From assembly GCF_018139485.1 (NCBI RefSeq), contig NZ_JAGSNF010000010.1:1-64000 (forward strand): a stretch of 64,000 bases of DNA, read 5' to 3'. Positions 26,266 through 34,752 of the stretch are shown piece after piece. The position numbers were made by a program, and so were the translations under genes. How positions within the stretch are numbered: the first letter of the stretch is position 1; each line of letters begins with the position of its first letter. This DNA comes from Phycicoccus avicenniae. GTDB lineage: Bacteria; Actinomycetota; Actinomycetes; Actinomycetales; Dermatophilaceae. Below the pieces are notes generated by a model that was given only the letters and a program-made list of their open reading frames with translations, searched no databases and was not told the DNA's origin.

Positions 26266-27968
26266 GACATCGCTCCCGTCGGGGCCTCGAGCGCCCGCTC
26301 GGTGACGAGGAGCCGGCCGTCGGCGCCGCGGGAGACGCCCTGGTGGACGAGCCACCGGTCGTCGTCGTGGTCGGGGTGGTCGCGCCTCACGTGCCCGCCG
26401 CGGGTCTCCTCCCGGCGATGGGCGAGGAGCGCGAGGGTCTGCCCGAGGTGGAGCAGGTTCGTGGTCTCCCACGTCATCGGCCCGGGGGCCGCCGCGCTCG
26501 GCGGCAGCGCCGCGAGCCCGGCGAGGTCGGACGCCGCGCGCGCGGTGGAGGCTGCCGTGCGCAGCGCCCCGCACCCCCGGGTCATCGACCGCTGGACGGT
26601 GATCCGGTGCCCGGCGTCGAGCAGGTCGTACGGCACGTCGGTGGCGGCCGCGGGCACCCGCCGCGGCAGCTCGCCCGCGGCGAGCCGCTCCGCGACGTCG
26701 TCGGCGATCCGGTGCGCGAAGACGAGGCCCTCGAGCAGCGAGTTGGAGGCGAGCCGGTTGGCGCCGTGGACCCCGGTGCAGGACACCTCGCCGCACGCGT
26801 AGAGGCCGTCGACCGTCGACCGGCCCCGCAGGTCGGTCTCGACGCCCCCGGACGCGTAGTGCTGGGCCGGGGCGACCGGCAGCAGGTCCGTCACGGGGTC
26901 GACGCCGAGCTCCCGGCAGCGCGCGACGATCGACGGGAAGCGCTCCTCGAGGAACGCCGCCCCGAGGTGCCGGGCGTCGAGCCACACGTGCTCGAGCCCG
27001 CGGGCGTCCATGACGTCGAGGATCCCGCGGGCGACGACGTCCCGCGGCGCGAGGTCGGCCAGCTCGTGACGGCCCTCCATGATGCGGGCGCCGGTGTCGT
27101 CGACGAGGACGGCACCCTCGCCCCGCACGGCCTCGGAGATGAGCGGTTGCTGTCCCGTCGAGCCCTCCCCGAGGTAGAGGACCGTCGGGTGGAACTGGAC
27201 GAACTCGAGGTCGGTCACCCGCGCGCCGGCCCGCAGCGCGGCCGCCATGCCGTCCCCGGTCGCGACCGGCGGGTTCGTCGTCGAGGTGTAGATCTGGCCG
27301 AGACCGCCGGTCGCGAGGACGACGGCGCGGGCGTGGGCCGCCCCCACCCCGTCCTTCTGCCCCTCCCCGATGACGTGCAGCGTCACCCCGCAGACGGCGC
27401 CGTCGTCCGCGGTGAGCAGGTCGACGACGAGGGCGTGCTCGACGACCTCGATCCCCGGGTCGTCCAGCACCCGCTGGAGGGCGGCGATGAGGGCCCGCGA
27501 GATCTCCGCCCCGGTCGCGTCCCCACCGGCGTGCGCGATCCGGTCCCGGTGGTGACCGCCCTCACGGGTCAGCTTGATCTCGCCGTCGGCGTCGAGGTCG
27601 AAGTGCGCCCCGAGCCCGACGAGCTCGCGGACCCGGTCCGGTCCCTCGGTGACGAGGGCCCGCACCGCCTCGACGTCGCACAGCCCGACCCCGGCGACGA
27701 GGGTGTCCTCGAGGTGCTCCTGCGGGGTGTCCTCGGGAGCGAGCGCCGCGGCGATCCCGCCCTGCGCCCAGCGCGTCGAGCCGGCCGACAGGACGGTCTT
27801 GGTCACGAGGAGCACCCGGTCGACGCGCTCGCGCAGCCGGAGCGCGCACGTCAGCCCGGCGATGCCGGACCCCACGACGACGACGTCGGCCTCCGTCGTC
27901 CAGCCGGGGTCGCCGGCCGCGAGGCGGCGGGGCAGCACGGGCCCGGCCGTCCCGTCGTCGGGCGTCAC
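26262..27968 (-). CDS. nadB: L-aspartate oxidase
   Basis: 568 residues, an FAD enzyme that oxidises aspartate to iminoaspartate, the first NAD de novo step. The FAD motif is VVGSGIAGLTCALRL near residue 31; TREGGHHRDRI and ASGGVETD belong to the succinate dehydrogenase/fumarate reductase flavoprotein family, and the C-terminal helical domain is present. The GTG start overlaps the panC stop by 4 bp. The nadB-nadC order is normal, but nadA is missing from the cluster. Confidence 0.95.
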   Translation of the reverse strand: MTPDDGTAGPVLPRRLAAGDPGWTTEADVVVVGSGIAGLTCALRLRERVDRVLLVTKTVLSAGSTRWAQGGIAAALAPEDTPQEHLEDTLVAGVGLCDVEAVRALVTEGPDRVRELVGLGAHFDLDADGEIKLTREGGHHRDRIAHAGGDATGAEISRALIAALQRVLDDPGIEVVEHALVVDLLTADDGAVCGVTLHVIGEGQKDGVGAAHARAVVLATGGLGQIYTSTTNPPVATGDGMAAALRAGARVTDLEFVQFHPTVLYLGEGSTGQQPLISEAVRGEGAVLVDDTGARIMEGRHELADLAPRDVVARGILDVMDARGLEHVWLDARHLGAAFLEERFPSIVARCRELGVDPVTDLLPVAPAQHYASGGVETDLRGRSTVDGLYACGEVSCTGVHGANRLASNSLLEGLVFAHRIADDVAERLAAGELPRRVPAAATDVPYDLLDAGHRITVQRSMTRGCGALRTAASTARAASDLAGLAALPPSAAAPGPMTWETTNLLHLGQTLALLAHRREETRGGHVRRDHPDHDDDRWLVHQGVSRGADGRLLVTERALEAPTGAMS

Positions 27969-28891
27969 GGGGCGTCCTTCCCGTGCGGGTCCTCCGAGAA
28001 GACGTCGAGGCGTCCGCCGCCCGGTCCGACGCGCAGCGGGGTGTTGTCGATGAGCCGCGTCGTCCCGACCTTCGCCGCCACCGCGAGCAGGGCCTCCCCG
28101 CGGTACCACTCGGGGACGTCCTCGAGGGTCGTCGGGTGGACGAGGACGAGGTAGTCGACGAGCGCGAGCGGCTCCCCGACGAGCACCTCCCGGGCGGCCC
28201 GCCGCACGGCCGACGGCCCGTAGGTCGCGGCGTCCGCGCCGGCCTGCAGCGCGCGGCTCAGGCACAGGGCCGTCTCACGGTCGGAGTCGGTGAGGTAGGC
28301 GTTGCGGCTGCTCAGGGCGAGCCCGTCGGCCTCGCGGACCGTCGGCACCGGGACGACCTCGACGGGGAGGTCGAGGTCGCGGACCATCCGCCGGATGAGG
28401 AGCAGCTGCTGGGCGTCCTTCTGCCCGAAGTACGCGCTGCGCGCCCCGGTGAGGTGGAAGAGCTTGGCGACGACGGTGAGCACGCCGTCGAAGTGACCCG
28501 GTCGCGCCGCGCCCTCGAGCATCGCACCGAGCGCACCGGACGACACCCGGATGCCCGGGTCGCCGTCGGGGTAGACGACGTCGGGGCTCGGGGCGAACAC
28601 GAGGTCGACGCCGGCGTCGGTGCAGATCCGCATGTCGTCGTCGAACGTGCGCGGGTACCGGGAGAGGTCCTCGCCGACGCCGAACTGGAGCGGGTTGAGG
28701 AAGATCGTCACGACGACGTGCGCGTGCCGGGCCCTGGCCTGCTCGATGAGCCGGGCGTGCCCCTCGTGCAGCGCCCCCATCGTCATGACGACGCCGACGT
28801 CGCCGGAGGTGAGGTCGGCGCGGGCGGCGGACAGCTCGTCGCGGGTGTGCGCGACGGCGGGCGCCGTCCGCGCGGGGGTCGTGGTCGTCAC
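27965..28891 (-). CDS. panC: pantothenate synthetase (pantoate-beta-alanine ligase)
   Basis: 308 residues. It joins pantoate and beta-alanine with ATP. The HIGH-like motif is HEGH in TMGALHEGHARLI, and the second ATP motif LSSRN is in GLALSSRNAYL. The GTG start overlaps the DUF2520-protein stop by 4 bp. No panD or coaX is between panC and nadB, unlike the M. tuberculosis order I recall (panC-panD-coaX). Confidence 0.95.
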   Translation of the reverse strand: MTTTTPARTAPAVAHTRDELSAARADLTSGDVGVVMTMGALHEGHARLIEQARARHAHVVVTIFLNPLQFGVGEDLSRYPRTFDDDMRICTDAGVDLVFAPSPDVVYPDGDPGIRVSSGALGAMLEGAARPGHFDGVLTVVAKLFHLTGARSAYFGQKDAQQLLLIRRMVRDLDLPVEVVPVPTVREADGLALSSRNAYLTDSDRETALCLSRALQAGADAATYGPSAVRRAAREVLVGEPLALVDYLVLVHPTTLEDVPEWYRGEALLAVAAKVGTTRLIDNTPLRVGPGGGRLDVFSEDPHGKDAP

Positions 28892-29772
28892 TCGGGCTCC
28901 TGGTCGGAGAGGGCGTCGAGGAGGGGCTCCGCCGACGTCGCCCGCAGCCGGCCGGCGTCGAGGGCACGCAGCGCGGTGGCCCGGGCAAGCGCCACGTAGG
29001 TCCTCCGGATCTCGGGGGCGAGCCGGTCCAGCTCGCCCAGGTGGTCCCTCACCGTACCGACGTCGCCGCGGGCGACCGGGCCGGTGAGGGCGGCGTCACC
29101 CGCGCGCAGGGCGTTGTCGAGCGCGGCGTGCAGGAGCGGCGCGAGCACCTGCCGTGGCTGGTCCACGCCCGCGCGGCCGAGGAGGTCCAGCGCCTCGGCC
29201 GTGAGGGTCACGAGGTGGTTGGCGCCGTGCGCGAGGGCCGCGTGGTACGCGACCCGGTCGGTCTCGTCGACCCACACCGGGGTCCCACCCATCTCGAGGA
29301 CGAGGGCCTCGGCGACCGGACGGACGGCCGCGTCCACGGTGACGCCGAAGGCGCAGTCTGCGAGGCGGTCGAGGTCCATCGCCGTGCCGGAGAACGTCAT
29401 CGCGGGATGCAGGGCGAGTGGCATCGCGTGGTGCTCGCGGACGGGGTCGAGGACCCCGACGCCGTGCCGCCCGCTCGTGTGGACGACGATCTGACCGGCC
29501 TGCCAGCCCCCCGTCGCCGCCAGCCCACCGACGAGGTGCGGCAGCGCGTCGTCCGGGACGGCGAGGAGGACGAGCTCGGCGCCGGCGACGACGGTCGGGA
29601 CGTCGGCGACGGGCACCCCGGGCAGCAGGGCGCCCGCACGGGCGCGGCTGGCGTCGCTCACGGCGTAGGCCCCGGTGACCCGGTGCCCGGCGCGGGCGAG
29701 CGCCGCACCGAGCACGGCGCCGACGCGACCGGCCCCGACGACGCCCACCGAGAGGCGTGCGGGATGCTCCAT
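28888..29772 (-). CDS. Rossmann-like / DUF2520 domain protein
   Basis: 294 residues. The N-terminus has a NAD(P)-binding GAGRVGAVLGAAL motif, followed by a 6-phosphogluconate-dehydrogenase-like C-terminal DUF2520 domain (YHAALAHGANHLVTL). It always precedes panC in related genomes and is guessed to be a ketopantoate-reductase-like enzyme of the pantothenate branch. The ATG at 29772 was used; a GTG at 29781 (8 nt past a TAGCGT -10) would add three residues and may be the real leaderless start. Confidence 0.8.
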   Translation of the reverse strand: MEHPARLSVGVVGAGRVGAVLGAALARAGHRVTGAYAVSDASRARAGALLPGVPVADVPTVVAGAELVLLAVPDDALPHLVGGLAATGGWQAGQIVVHTSGRHGVGVLDPVREHHAMPLALHPAMTFSGTAMDLDRLADCAFGVTVDAAVRPVAEALVLEMGGTPVWVDETDRVAYHAALAHGANHLVTLTAEALDLLGRAGVDQPRQVLAPLLHAALDNALRAGDAALTGPVARGDVGTVRDHLGELDRLAPEIRRTYVALARATALRALDAGRLRATSAEPLLDALSDQEPE

Positions 29773-29837
29773 GCCCTCCACGACCGAGCACGCTACCGGC
29801 CGGGCCGGACGCCCCTCACATGTCAAGGTGCTTTGTC

Positions 29838-29873
29838 GACAAGCACGCTTGACATATGGCAAGCGTGCTTGTC
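29838..29873. promoter_or_regulatory. 36-bp palindromic operator overlapping the membrane/XRE promoter
   Basis: GACAAGCACGCTTG and CAAGCGTGCTTGTC are perfect 14-bp arms around ACATATGG. It contains a -35 TTGACA (29849-29854); with an 18-bp spacer the -10 is CATGGT (29873-29878), followed by the ATG at 29885 after 6 nt. Related half-sites continue leftwards (TGTCAAG at 29821, CTTTGTC at 29831). It is a good operator for the XRE-type regulator at 30287. Confidence 0.75.
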
Positions 29874-29884
29874 ATGGTGGACCC

Positions 29885-30283
29885 ATGAACGCCATCCGAC
29901 ACCTCACCTGGTTCAACCGCCTCTTCCTCGTCGTCATGGTCGGCGGTGCCGTGTGGTGCCTCGCCGTCGGCATCTGGTGGTGGACGGCCCTCCTGCTCGT
30001 CGGGGTCGCCTACCTCGCCGTCGCCTACCGCCAGGCGCTGCGCGGCGGCGGCACCGACCGCAGCCGGGTCAACGCCGTCCAGCCCTTCGACGAGCGCGAG
30101 AGCGCCGCGTCCACGTGGGCCTTCAACGTCACCGGCCAGGTCGCCGTCCTCGCGCTCATGGCCCTCTTCGTCGCGCAGACGGCGATGCAGGGCGGCCAGC
30201 CCGACACGATCGTCGTCCTGCTCCTCCTCCTCGTGGCCGGGACGTGGGGTGTGGCCATCCAGGTCGCGACCCGGAGGGCCTGA
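29885..30283 (+). CDS. multi-pass membrane protein paired with an XRE regulator
   Basis: 132 residues with four predicted membrane helices (about 13-30, 32-48, 83-101, 106-125) and a short cytoplasmic-looking loop of charged residues (about 50-75). It resembles the small membrane proteins found upstream of short XRE regulators in actinobacteria and firmicutes. Function is unknown. It starts leaderless from the operator-promoter at 29838-29878 and is followed by the regulator 3 bp downstream. Confidence 0.78.
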   Translation: MNAIRHLTWFNRLFLVVMVGGAVWCLAVGIWWWTALLLVGVAYLAVAYRQALRGGGTDRSRVNAVQPFDERESAASTWAFNVTGQVAVLALMALFVAQTAMQGGQPDTIVVLLLLLVAGTWGVAIQVATRRA

Positions 30284-30286
30284 GCC

Positions 30287-30496
30287 GTGGACAACGAGAT
30301 CCGCCGCCTGCGCGGCGAACGGGGCCTGTCGCAGGCGGCCCTCGGTGAGGCGCTCGGCGTCTCCCGCCAGACCGTCAACTCCCTCGAGGCCGGCCGCTAC
30401 GACCCCTCCCTCCCCCTCGCCCTCGCCCTCGGCCGCTTCTTCGGGATGCCCGTCGAGGACCTCTTCCACCTCCCCGACGGGGGCGACGGTGGGTGA
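30287..30496 (+). CDS. XRE-family HTH transcriptional regulator
   Basis: 69 residues, a bare Cro/C1 HTH domain (LSQAALGEALGVSRQTVNSLE) of the short YgzD/PlcR-N type with no sensor domain. It overlaps the start of the MidA gene by 8 bp. It most likely represses its own operon through the palindrome at 29838-29873, with the membrane protein acting as a partner or signal input; that pairing is inference. Confidence 0.88.
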   Translation: MDNEIRRLRGERGLSQAALGEALGVSRQTVNSLEAGRYDPSLPLALALGRFFGMPVEDLFHLPDGGDGG

Positions 30497-31466
30497 CCTC
30501 CTGCCCTGGCGGCTGGCGTGGCAGGTCGCCCTCTACGGGAGCGACGGGTTCTACCGTCGGGCGTCCGGCCCGGCGGGGCACTTCACGACCTCGACCCACG
30601 GGCCGCACGCGGCCGTCCTCGCCGAGGCCCTCGGCCGGCTCGCCGACCGCGAGGGCGCCCGGCACGTCGTCGACGTCGGCGCCGGACGCGGAGAGCTGCT
30701 CACCGCGCTGCACGCCGCCCGCCCCGACCTGCACCTCACCGGGGTCGACGTCGTCGCCCGCCCCGAGCGCCTGCCGGGCGGGGTCGCGTGGCTCGTCTCC
30801 CCCGGCGGGTCCGACCTCCCGGCGGAGCTGCGGGACCTCACCGACGTCCTCGTCGTCGCGAACGAGTGGCTCGACGTCGTGCCGTGCACCGTGGCGACCG
30901 TCCGGGGCGGCCGCCTCGTCGAGGTCGACGTCGACGTCGCGACCGGCGCGGAGGCACCCGGCGGCCCGCTCGACCCCGACGACGAGGCCTGGGCGGCGGC
31001 GCACTGGCCGGCCGACGGGCTGCCCGACGGCGCACGCGTCGAGGTCGGGCTGACCCGGGACCGGGCGCACGCCGACCTGCTCTCCCGCGTCCGCAGAGGG
31101 ACGGTCCTCGTCGTCGACTACGCCCACGACCGGGTCACCCGCCCCCTGCCGGGCACGCTCACCGCCTACCGGGACGGCGGGATCGTCGACCCGGTGCCGG
31201 ACGGCTCGTGCGACCTCACCGCGCACGTCGCCCTCGACACCCTCGACACCGACCGCGTCGTCACCCAGCGGGAGGCCCTGCGCGCCCTCGGCGTCACCGG
31301 GACAGTCCCCGACCACTCCCTCGCCCGCACCGACCCGCTGGGCTACCTCGGCGCCCTGTCCCGGTCCTCGGCCGAGGCCTCGCTCCTCGCCCCCCGCGGC
31401 CTCGGAGGGTTCGGCTGGGCGCTGACCCGCCTCCCCCGGTCCGGCGCGACGGGTGCGGCAGACTGA
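30489..31466 (+). CDS. MidA-type class I SAM-dependent methyltransferase (DUF185)
   Basis: 325 residues. Motif I reads [16 protein letters not shown]; the family block GHFTTSTH and the later [11 protein letters not shown] are also found. MidA (human NDUFAF7) dimethylates a conserved arginine of complex I subunit NDUFS2/NuoD. Here the gene is directly followed by a NuoD-like gene, which strongly suggests the NuoD-like protein is its substrate. It starts with GTG inside the XRE gene. The gene ends 4 bp before the next start. The role is inferred from the eukaryotic enzyme. Confidence 0.85.
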   Translation: MGDLLPWRLAWQVALYGSDGFYRRASGPAGHFTTSTHGPHAAVLAEALGRLADREGARHVVDVGAGRGELLTALHAARPDLHLTGVDVVARPERLPGGVAWLVSPGGSDLPAELRDLTDVLVVANEWLDVVPCTVATVRGGRLVEVDVDVATGAEAPGGPLDPDDEAWAAAHWPADGLPDGARVEVGLTRDRAHADLLSRVRRGTVLVVDYAHDRVTRPLPGTLTAYRDGGIVDPVPDGSCDLTAHVALDTLDTDRVVTQREALRALGVTGTVPDHSLARTDPLGYLGALSRSSAEASLLAPRGLGGFGWALTRLPRSGATGAAD

Positions 31467-31470
31467 GCGG

Positions 31471-32646
31471 ATGAGCACCGACGCGTCCGGCCCCCGCGCG
31501 CTCGACGTCGCGGTCGGCGCGGGCGGTCTCGCGACGGCCGACATGGTGCTCAACATCGGACCGCAGCACCCCGCGACGCACGGCGTCCTGCGGCTCAAGG
31601 TCACCCTCGACGGCGAGCGCATCGTCGACGCCGAGCCCGTCGTCGGCTACATGCACCGCGGCGCCGAGAAGCTCTTCGAGGTCCGCGACTACCGGCAGAT
31701 CACCGTGCTCGCGAACCGGCACGACTGGCTGTCGGCGTTCTCCTCCGAGCTCGGCGTCGTCATGGGCGTCGAGGCGATGCTCGGGATGGAGGTGCCGGAG
31801 CGGGCGGTGTGGCTGCGGACCCTCCTCGCCGAGCTCAACCGGGTCCTGTCGCACCTGATGTTCCTCGGCTCCTACCCGCTGGAGCTCGGGGCGATCACGC
31901 CGATGTTCTACGCCTTCCGCGAGCGCGAGGACCTCCAGGCGGTCATGGAGGAGGCCTCCGGCGGCCGGATGCACTACATGTTCAACCGGGTCGGCGGCCT
32001 CAAGGAGGACGTCCCGGCGGGCTGGCTCGGCCGGGTGTCCGGGGCCGTCGCCGCCGTCCGGCGCCGGCTGCCGGACCTCGAGTCGATGCTCGTCGGCAAC
32101 GAGATCCTCGAGGCCCGCACCCGCGGCGTCGGCGTCCTGGACCGCGACACCTGCCTCGCCTACGGCGTGTCCGGCCCCATCGCCCGGGCCAGCGGCCTCG
32201 ACCTCGACCTGCGCCGCGACGACCCCTACCTGGCCTACGGCGAGCTCTTCGCGCCCGGCGGCCCCGGACGCGTCGTCACGCGGAGCGCCGGTGACTGCCT
32301 CGCCCGGCTCGAGGTGCTCCTCGAGCAGGTCCACGTGAGCCTCGACCTCGCCGACGCCTGCCTCGACCGGCTCCGCACCCTGCCGCCCGGCCCGGTGAAC
32401 CAGCGGCTGCCGAAGGTGCTCAAGGTGCCCGAGGGCGAGCGGTACACCGCGACCGAGAACCCGCTCGGGCTCAACGGCTACTACCTCGTCTCCCGCGGCG
32501 AGAAGACCCCGTGGCGGCTCAAGCTCCGCTCGGCGTCGTTCGGCAACGTCCAGGTCCTCTCGCAGGTGCTGCCCGGCTGCGTCGTCGCCGACATGGTCGC
32601 GGTGCTCGGGTCGATGTTCTTCGTCGTCGGCGACGTCGACAAGTAG
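31471..32646 (+). CDS. solitary NADH-quinone oxidoreductase subunit D (NuoD2)
   Basis: 391 residues, the 49-kDa/NuoD family. The segment [11 protein letters not shown] (H37 equals the quinone-pocket histidine) and the HRGAEK arginine (R63) are conserved. The usual tyrosine of the quinone site is replaced: LANRHDW puts W86 where other NuoD have DY. No other nuo genes are in the window. The ATG is 4 bp past the MidA stop. It may be an alternative subunit or have a complex I-independent role; this cannot be told from sequence. Confidence 0.85.
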   Translation: MSTDASGPRALDVAVGAGGLATADMVLNIGPQHPATHGVLRLKVTLDGERIVDAEPVVGYMHRGAEKLFEVRDYRQITVLANRHDWLSAFSSELGVVMGVEAMLGMEVPERAVWLRTLLAELNRVLSHLMFLGSYPLELGAITPMFYAFREREDLQAVMEEASGGRMHYMFNRVGGLKEDVPAGWLGRVSGAVAAVRRRLPDLESMLVGNEILEARTRGVGVLDRDTCLAYGVSGPIARASGLDLDLRRDDPYLAYGELFAPGGPGRVVTRSAGDCLARLEVLLEQVHVSLDLADACLDRLRTLPPGPVNQRLPKVLKVPEGERYTATENPLGLNGYYLVSRGEKTPWRLKLRSASFGNVQVLSQVLPGCVVADMVAVLGSMFFVVGDVDK

Positions 32647-32662
32647 GCCGCGAGGAGTCCCG

Positions 32663-33358
32663 GTGCGCCTCTCCCCGTCGACGTGGCAGCAGCCCGTCCC
32701 GGCCGAGCGGACCACGCCCCGCACGGCGCTCCTCGACACGCTCGCCGCGGAGGTCACCGTCCGCCCCGGGCGCCTCGTCGTCGCCGTCGACGGATCGACC
32801 GGCGCCGGCAAGACCTCCTTCGCCCACGAGCTGGGGCTCGCCCTCGAGCGGCACGGCCGGCCCGTGCTGCGCGCGTGCCTCGACGACCACAAGCGCCCGT
32901 GGTCCGAGCGCCACCGCTACGACCGCACGTCCGGCGAGGGGTACTACCGCACCGCGACCGACCTCGACCGGGTCCGTATGAGCCTCGTCGGCGCCTTCTG
33001 CGACGGACCCGACGTCGCCCTCTGCGGCATCGACCCGCTGACCCAGGTCGACCACCGCGAGGACCGCACGGGGGTGGGGCCGGACGACGTGCTCGTCGTC
33101 GACGGCGTCTTCGTCCTGCGCCCGGAGCTGCGCGACCTGTGGGACGTCGTCGTCCGGCTCGTCGTCGACCCCGACGTCGCCCTCGAGCGGGCGGTGGGGC
33201 GCGACACCGGTCGCGAGGGGTACGCCGAGGCCCGGACGCTGCACGTCGAGCGGTACGGCGCCGCCGACACGGTCTACCGCGCGGAGGCCGACCCCGACGC
33301 ACGTGCCGACGTGCTCGTCGACAACACCGACCTCGACAGGCCGGTCCGGCTGCGCTGA
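32663..33358 (+). CDS. uridine kinase-like P-loop protein
   Basis: 231 residues with Walker A DGSTGAGKT near residue 44 and a DDH segment (LDDHKRPW) in the position of the nucleoside-binding Asp. A Walker B-type VVDGVFVLRP follows. It is close to the udk/phosphoribulokinase family but not a confirmed uridine kinase. GTG start, 16 bp past the NuoD stop, so it belongs to the same plus-strand operon. Its TGA abuts the TCA of the DUF3180 gene directly (no intergenic base). Confidence 0.75.
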   Translation: MRLSPSTWQQPVPAERTTPRTALLDTLAAEVTVRPGRLVVAVDGSTGAGKTSFAHELGLALERHGRPVLRACLDDHKRPWSERHRYDRTSGEGYYRTATDLDRVRMSLVGAFCDGPDVALCGIDPLTQVDHREDRTGVGPDDVLVVDGVFVLRPELRDLWDVVVRLVVDPDVALERAVGRDTGREGYAEARTLHVERYGAADTVYRAEADPDARADVLVDNTDLDRPVRLR

Positions 33359-33844
33359 TCAGCGCCCGGTCGGCCGCTCGTCGAAGCGCGGGTCGTCCTC
33401 GTCCTCGTCGATGCGGCACCACGACTGCGCGACCATGCCGGCGACGGCGAGCAGTGCCGACGCGAGGACCGCGGCCCCGAACGGCAGCAACCGGTCCCGG
33501 TTCGCGACGAGGTCGAGGTCGGTGAGCAGCTGGAGCAGGTGGCCGAGGTACCAGCCGGCCGCCGCCGCCCCGGTGAGCGCGGAGGCCTGGGCGAGGACGA
33601 CGGTCCGGGCGGCCCGCAGCCCGTCGACCGCGGTCCGCCGTCCGCTCGCGAGGTGCCGCCGGACCGGGCGGGCGACCCAGAGGACGAGGCCGCCCATGAC
33701 GACGAGCAGGAGGTCGGCCGGCCACGGCGGCACCGGCAGCAGGCTGCCCCCACGGGTGATGACCGTCGCGACGAGGAACCCGAGCACGAGGAGCACCCCC
33801 ACGACGACGAGCAGGCCACGGACGGTCACGCCGTGGCGCATCAT
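33359..33844 (-). CDS. DUF3180 domain membrane protein
   Basis: 161 residues with about four membrane helices (9-27, 40-58, 78-98, 120-140). It follows folBK as in mycobacteria (Rv3605c after folK, from memory). Function unknown. Two ATGs in tandem overlap the folBK stop (ATGATG); the first has GAGG 7 nt upstream. Confidence 0.85.
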   Translation of the reverse strand: MMRHGVTVRGLLVVVGVLLVLGFLVATVITRGGSLLPVPPWPADLLLVVMGGLVLWVARPVRRHLASGRRTAVDGLRAARTVVLAQASALTGAAAAGWYLGHLLQLLTDLDLVANRDRLLPFGAAVLASALLAVAGMVAQSWCRIDEDEDDPRFDERPTGR

Positions 33845-34752
33845 CGCTCGTCCTCGGGGCGGGACGGACCGCGGCGGACGATCCCGCCGGTGTCGACGCG
33901 CCGGACGAGGTCGGCGACCCGCACGACCTCGCCGGCGACCCGCAGGACCGCCTCGGCGTCGGCGTCGAGCCACGGCACGAGGACGAACCCGCGCTCGTGG
34001 GCGCGGGGGTGCGGCAGCGTGAGCACCGGGTCGTCCGAGACGACGTCGGTGTCGAAGACCGGGTCGCCGTACTGGACGACGTCGAGGTCGAGGGTGCGCG
34101 GCCCCCAGCGCACCTCGCGGACCCGGTCGTACTGGAGCTCGAGGGTCTGCAGCTGCTCGAGGACCGCGTTCGGGGAGTCGTGCGTGGTCCCGACGACGAC
34201 GGCGTTGACGTACGTCGGCTGGCCGGCGGGCCCTCCGACCGGTGGGGTCTCGAAGATGTGCGAGGCCGCGGTGACCTGGAGCACCCCGAAGCCGTCGAGC
34301 TCCTCGACGACGTCCTCGACCGTCTCCTGCGGGCTCGTCCCGCCGCGGGCGAGGTTGGCCCCGATGGCGACGACGACGGGCACGGCCGGGCGCCGCCGGA
34401 CCACCGTCACGGCGACGTCACCGAACGGCACCGGGACGGGCGCCTGCGGCTTGTGGACCGTGACGGCCACCTCGTCGACCCGCAGGTCGCCGAGCACGTC
34501 CTGCGCGATGACGGTCGCGAGCCGCTCGATGAGGTCGTACGGCTCCCCCTCCACGCGGGCGACGACGCCCTGGGCGAGCGCCCCGTAGTCGACGGTGTCG
34601 ACGAGGTCGTCGGTGCGGCCGGCCCGGGACAGGTCGAGCTCGAGGCGCAGGTCGACGACGAACTCCTGGCCGTCGCGCTTCTCGTGGTCGAAGACGCCGT
34701 GGTGGCCGGTGGCGCGCACGCCCTTGACCTCGATGACGTCGAGCTCCATCAC
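33841..34752 (-). CDS. folB: dihydroneopterin aldolase / 6-hydroxymethyl-dihydropterin pyrophosphokinase fusion
   Basis: 303 residues. The N-terminal ~120 residues are FolB (GHHGVFDHEK and VDYGALAQGV); the C-terminal part is FolK (AIGANLA, WGPRTLDLD, LPHPRAHERGFVL). In many actinobacteria folB and folK are separate; here they are joined in one frame by a short linker (VVRRRPAVPV). It makes 6-hydroxymethyl-dihydropterin and pyrophosphorylates it. The GTG start overlaps the folP stop by 4 bp; ATG 3 bp later is equally possible. I assign folB/folK jointly. Confidence 0.93.
   Translation of the reverse strand: MMELDVIEVKGVRATGHHGVFDHEKRDGQEFVVDLRLELDLSRAGRTDDLVDTVDYGALAQGVVARVEGEPYDLIERLATVIAQDVLGDLRVDEVAVTVHKPQAPVPVPFGDVAVTVVRRRPAVPVVVAIGANLARGGTSPQETVEDVVEELDGFGVLQVTAASHIFETPPVGGPAGQPTYVNAVVVGTTHDSPNAVLEQLQTLELQYDRVREVRWGPRTLDLDVVQYGDPVFDTDVVSDDPVLTLPHPRAHERGFVLVPWLDADAEAVLRVAGEVVRVADLVRRVDTGGIVRRGPSRPEDER

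Noticed and set aside
29838-29873. Large palindrome as a phage attachment site or transposon end
   Set aside because: No integrase or transposase nearby and no second copy; its place over the promoter fits an operator better.
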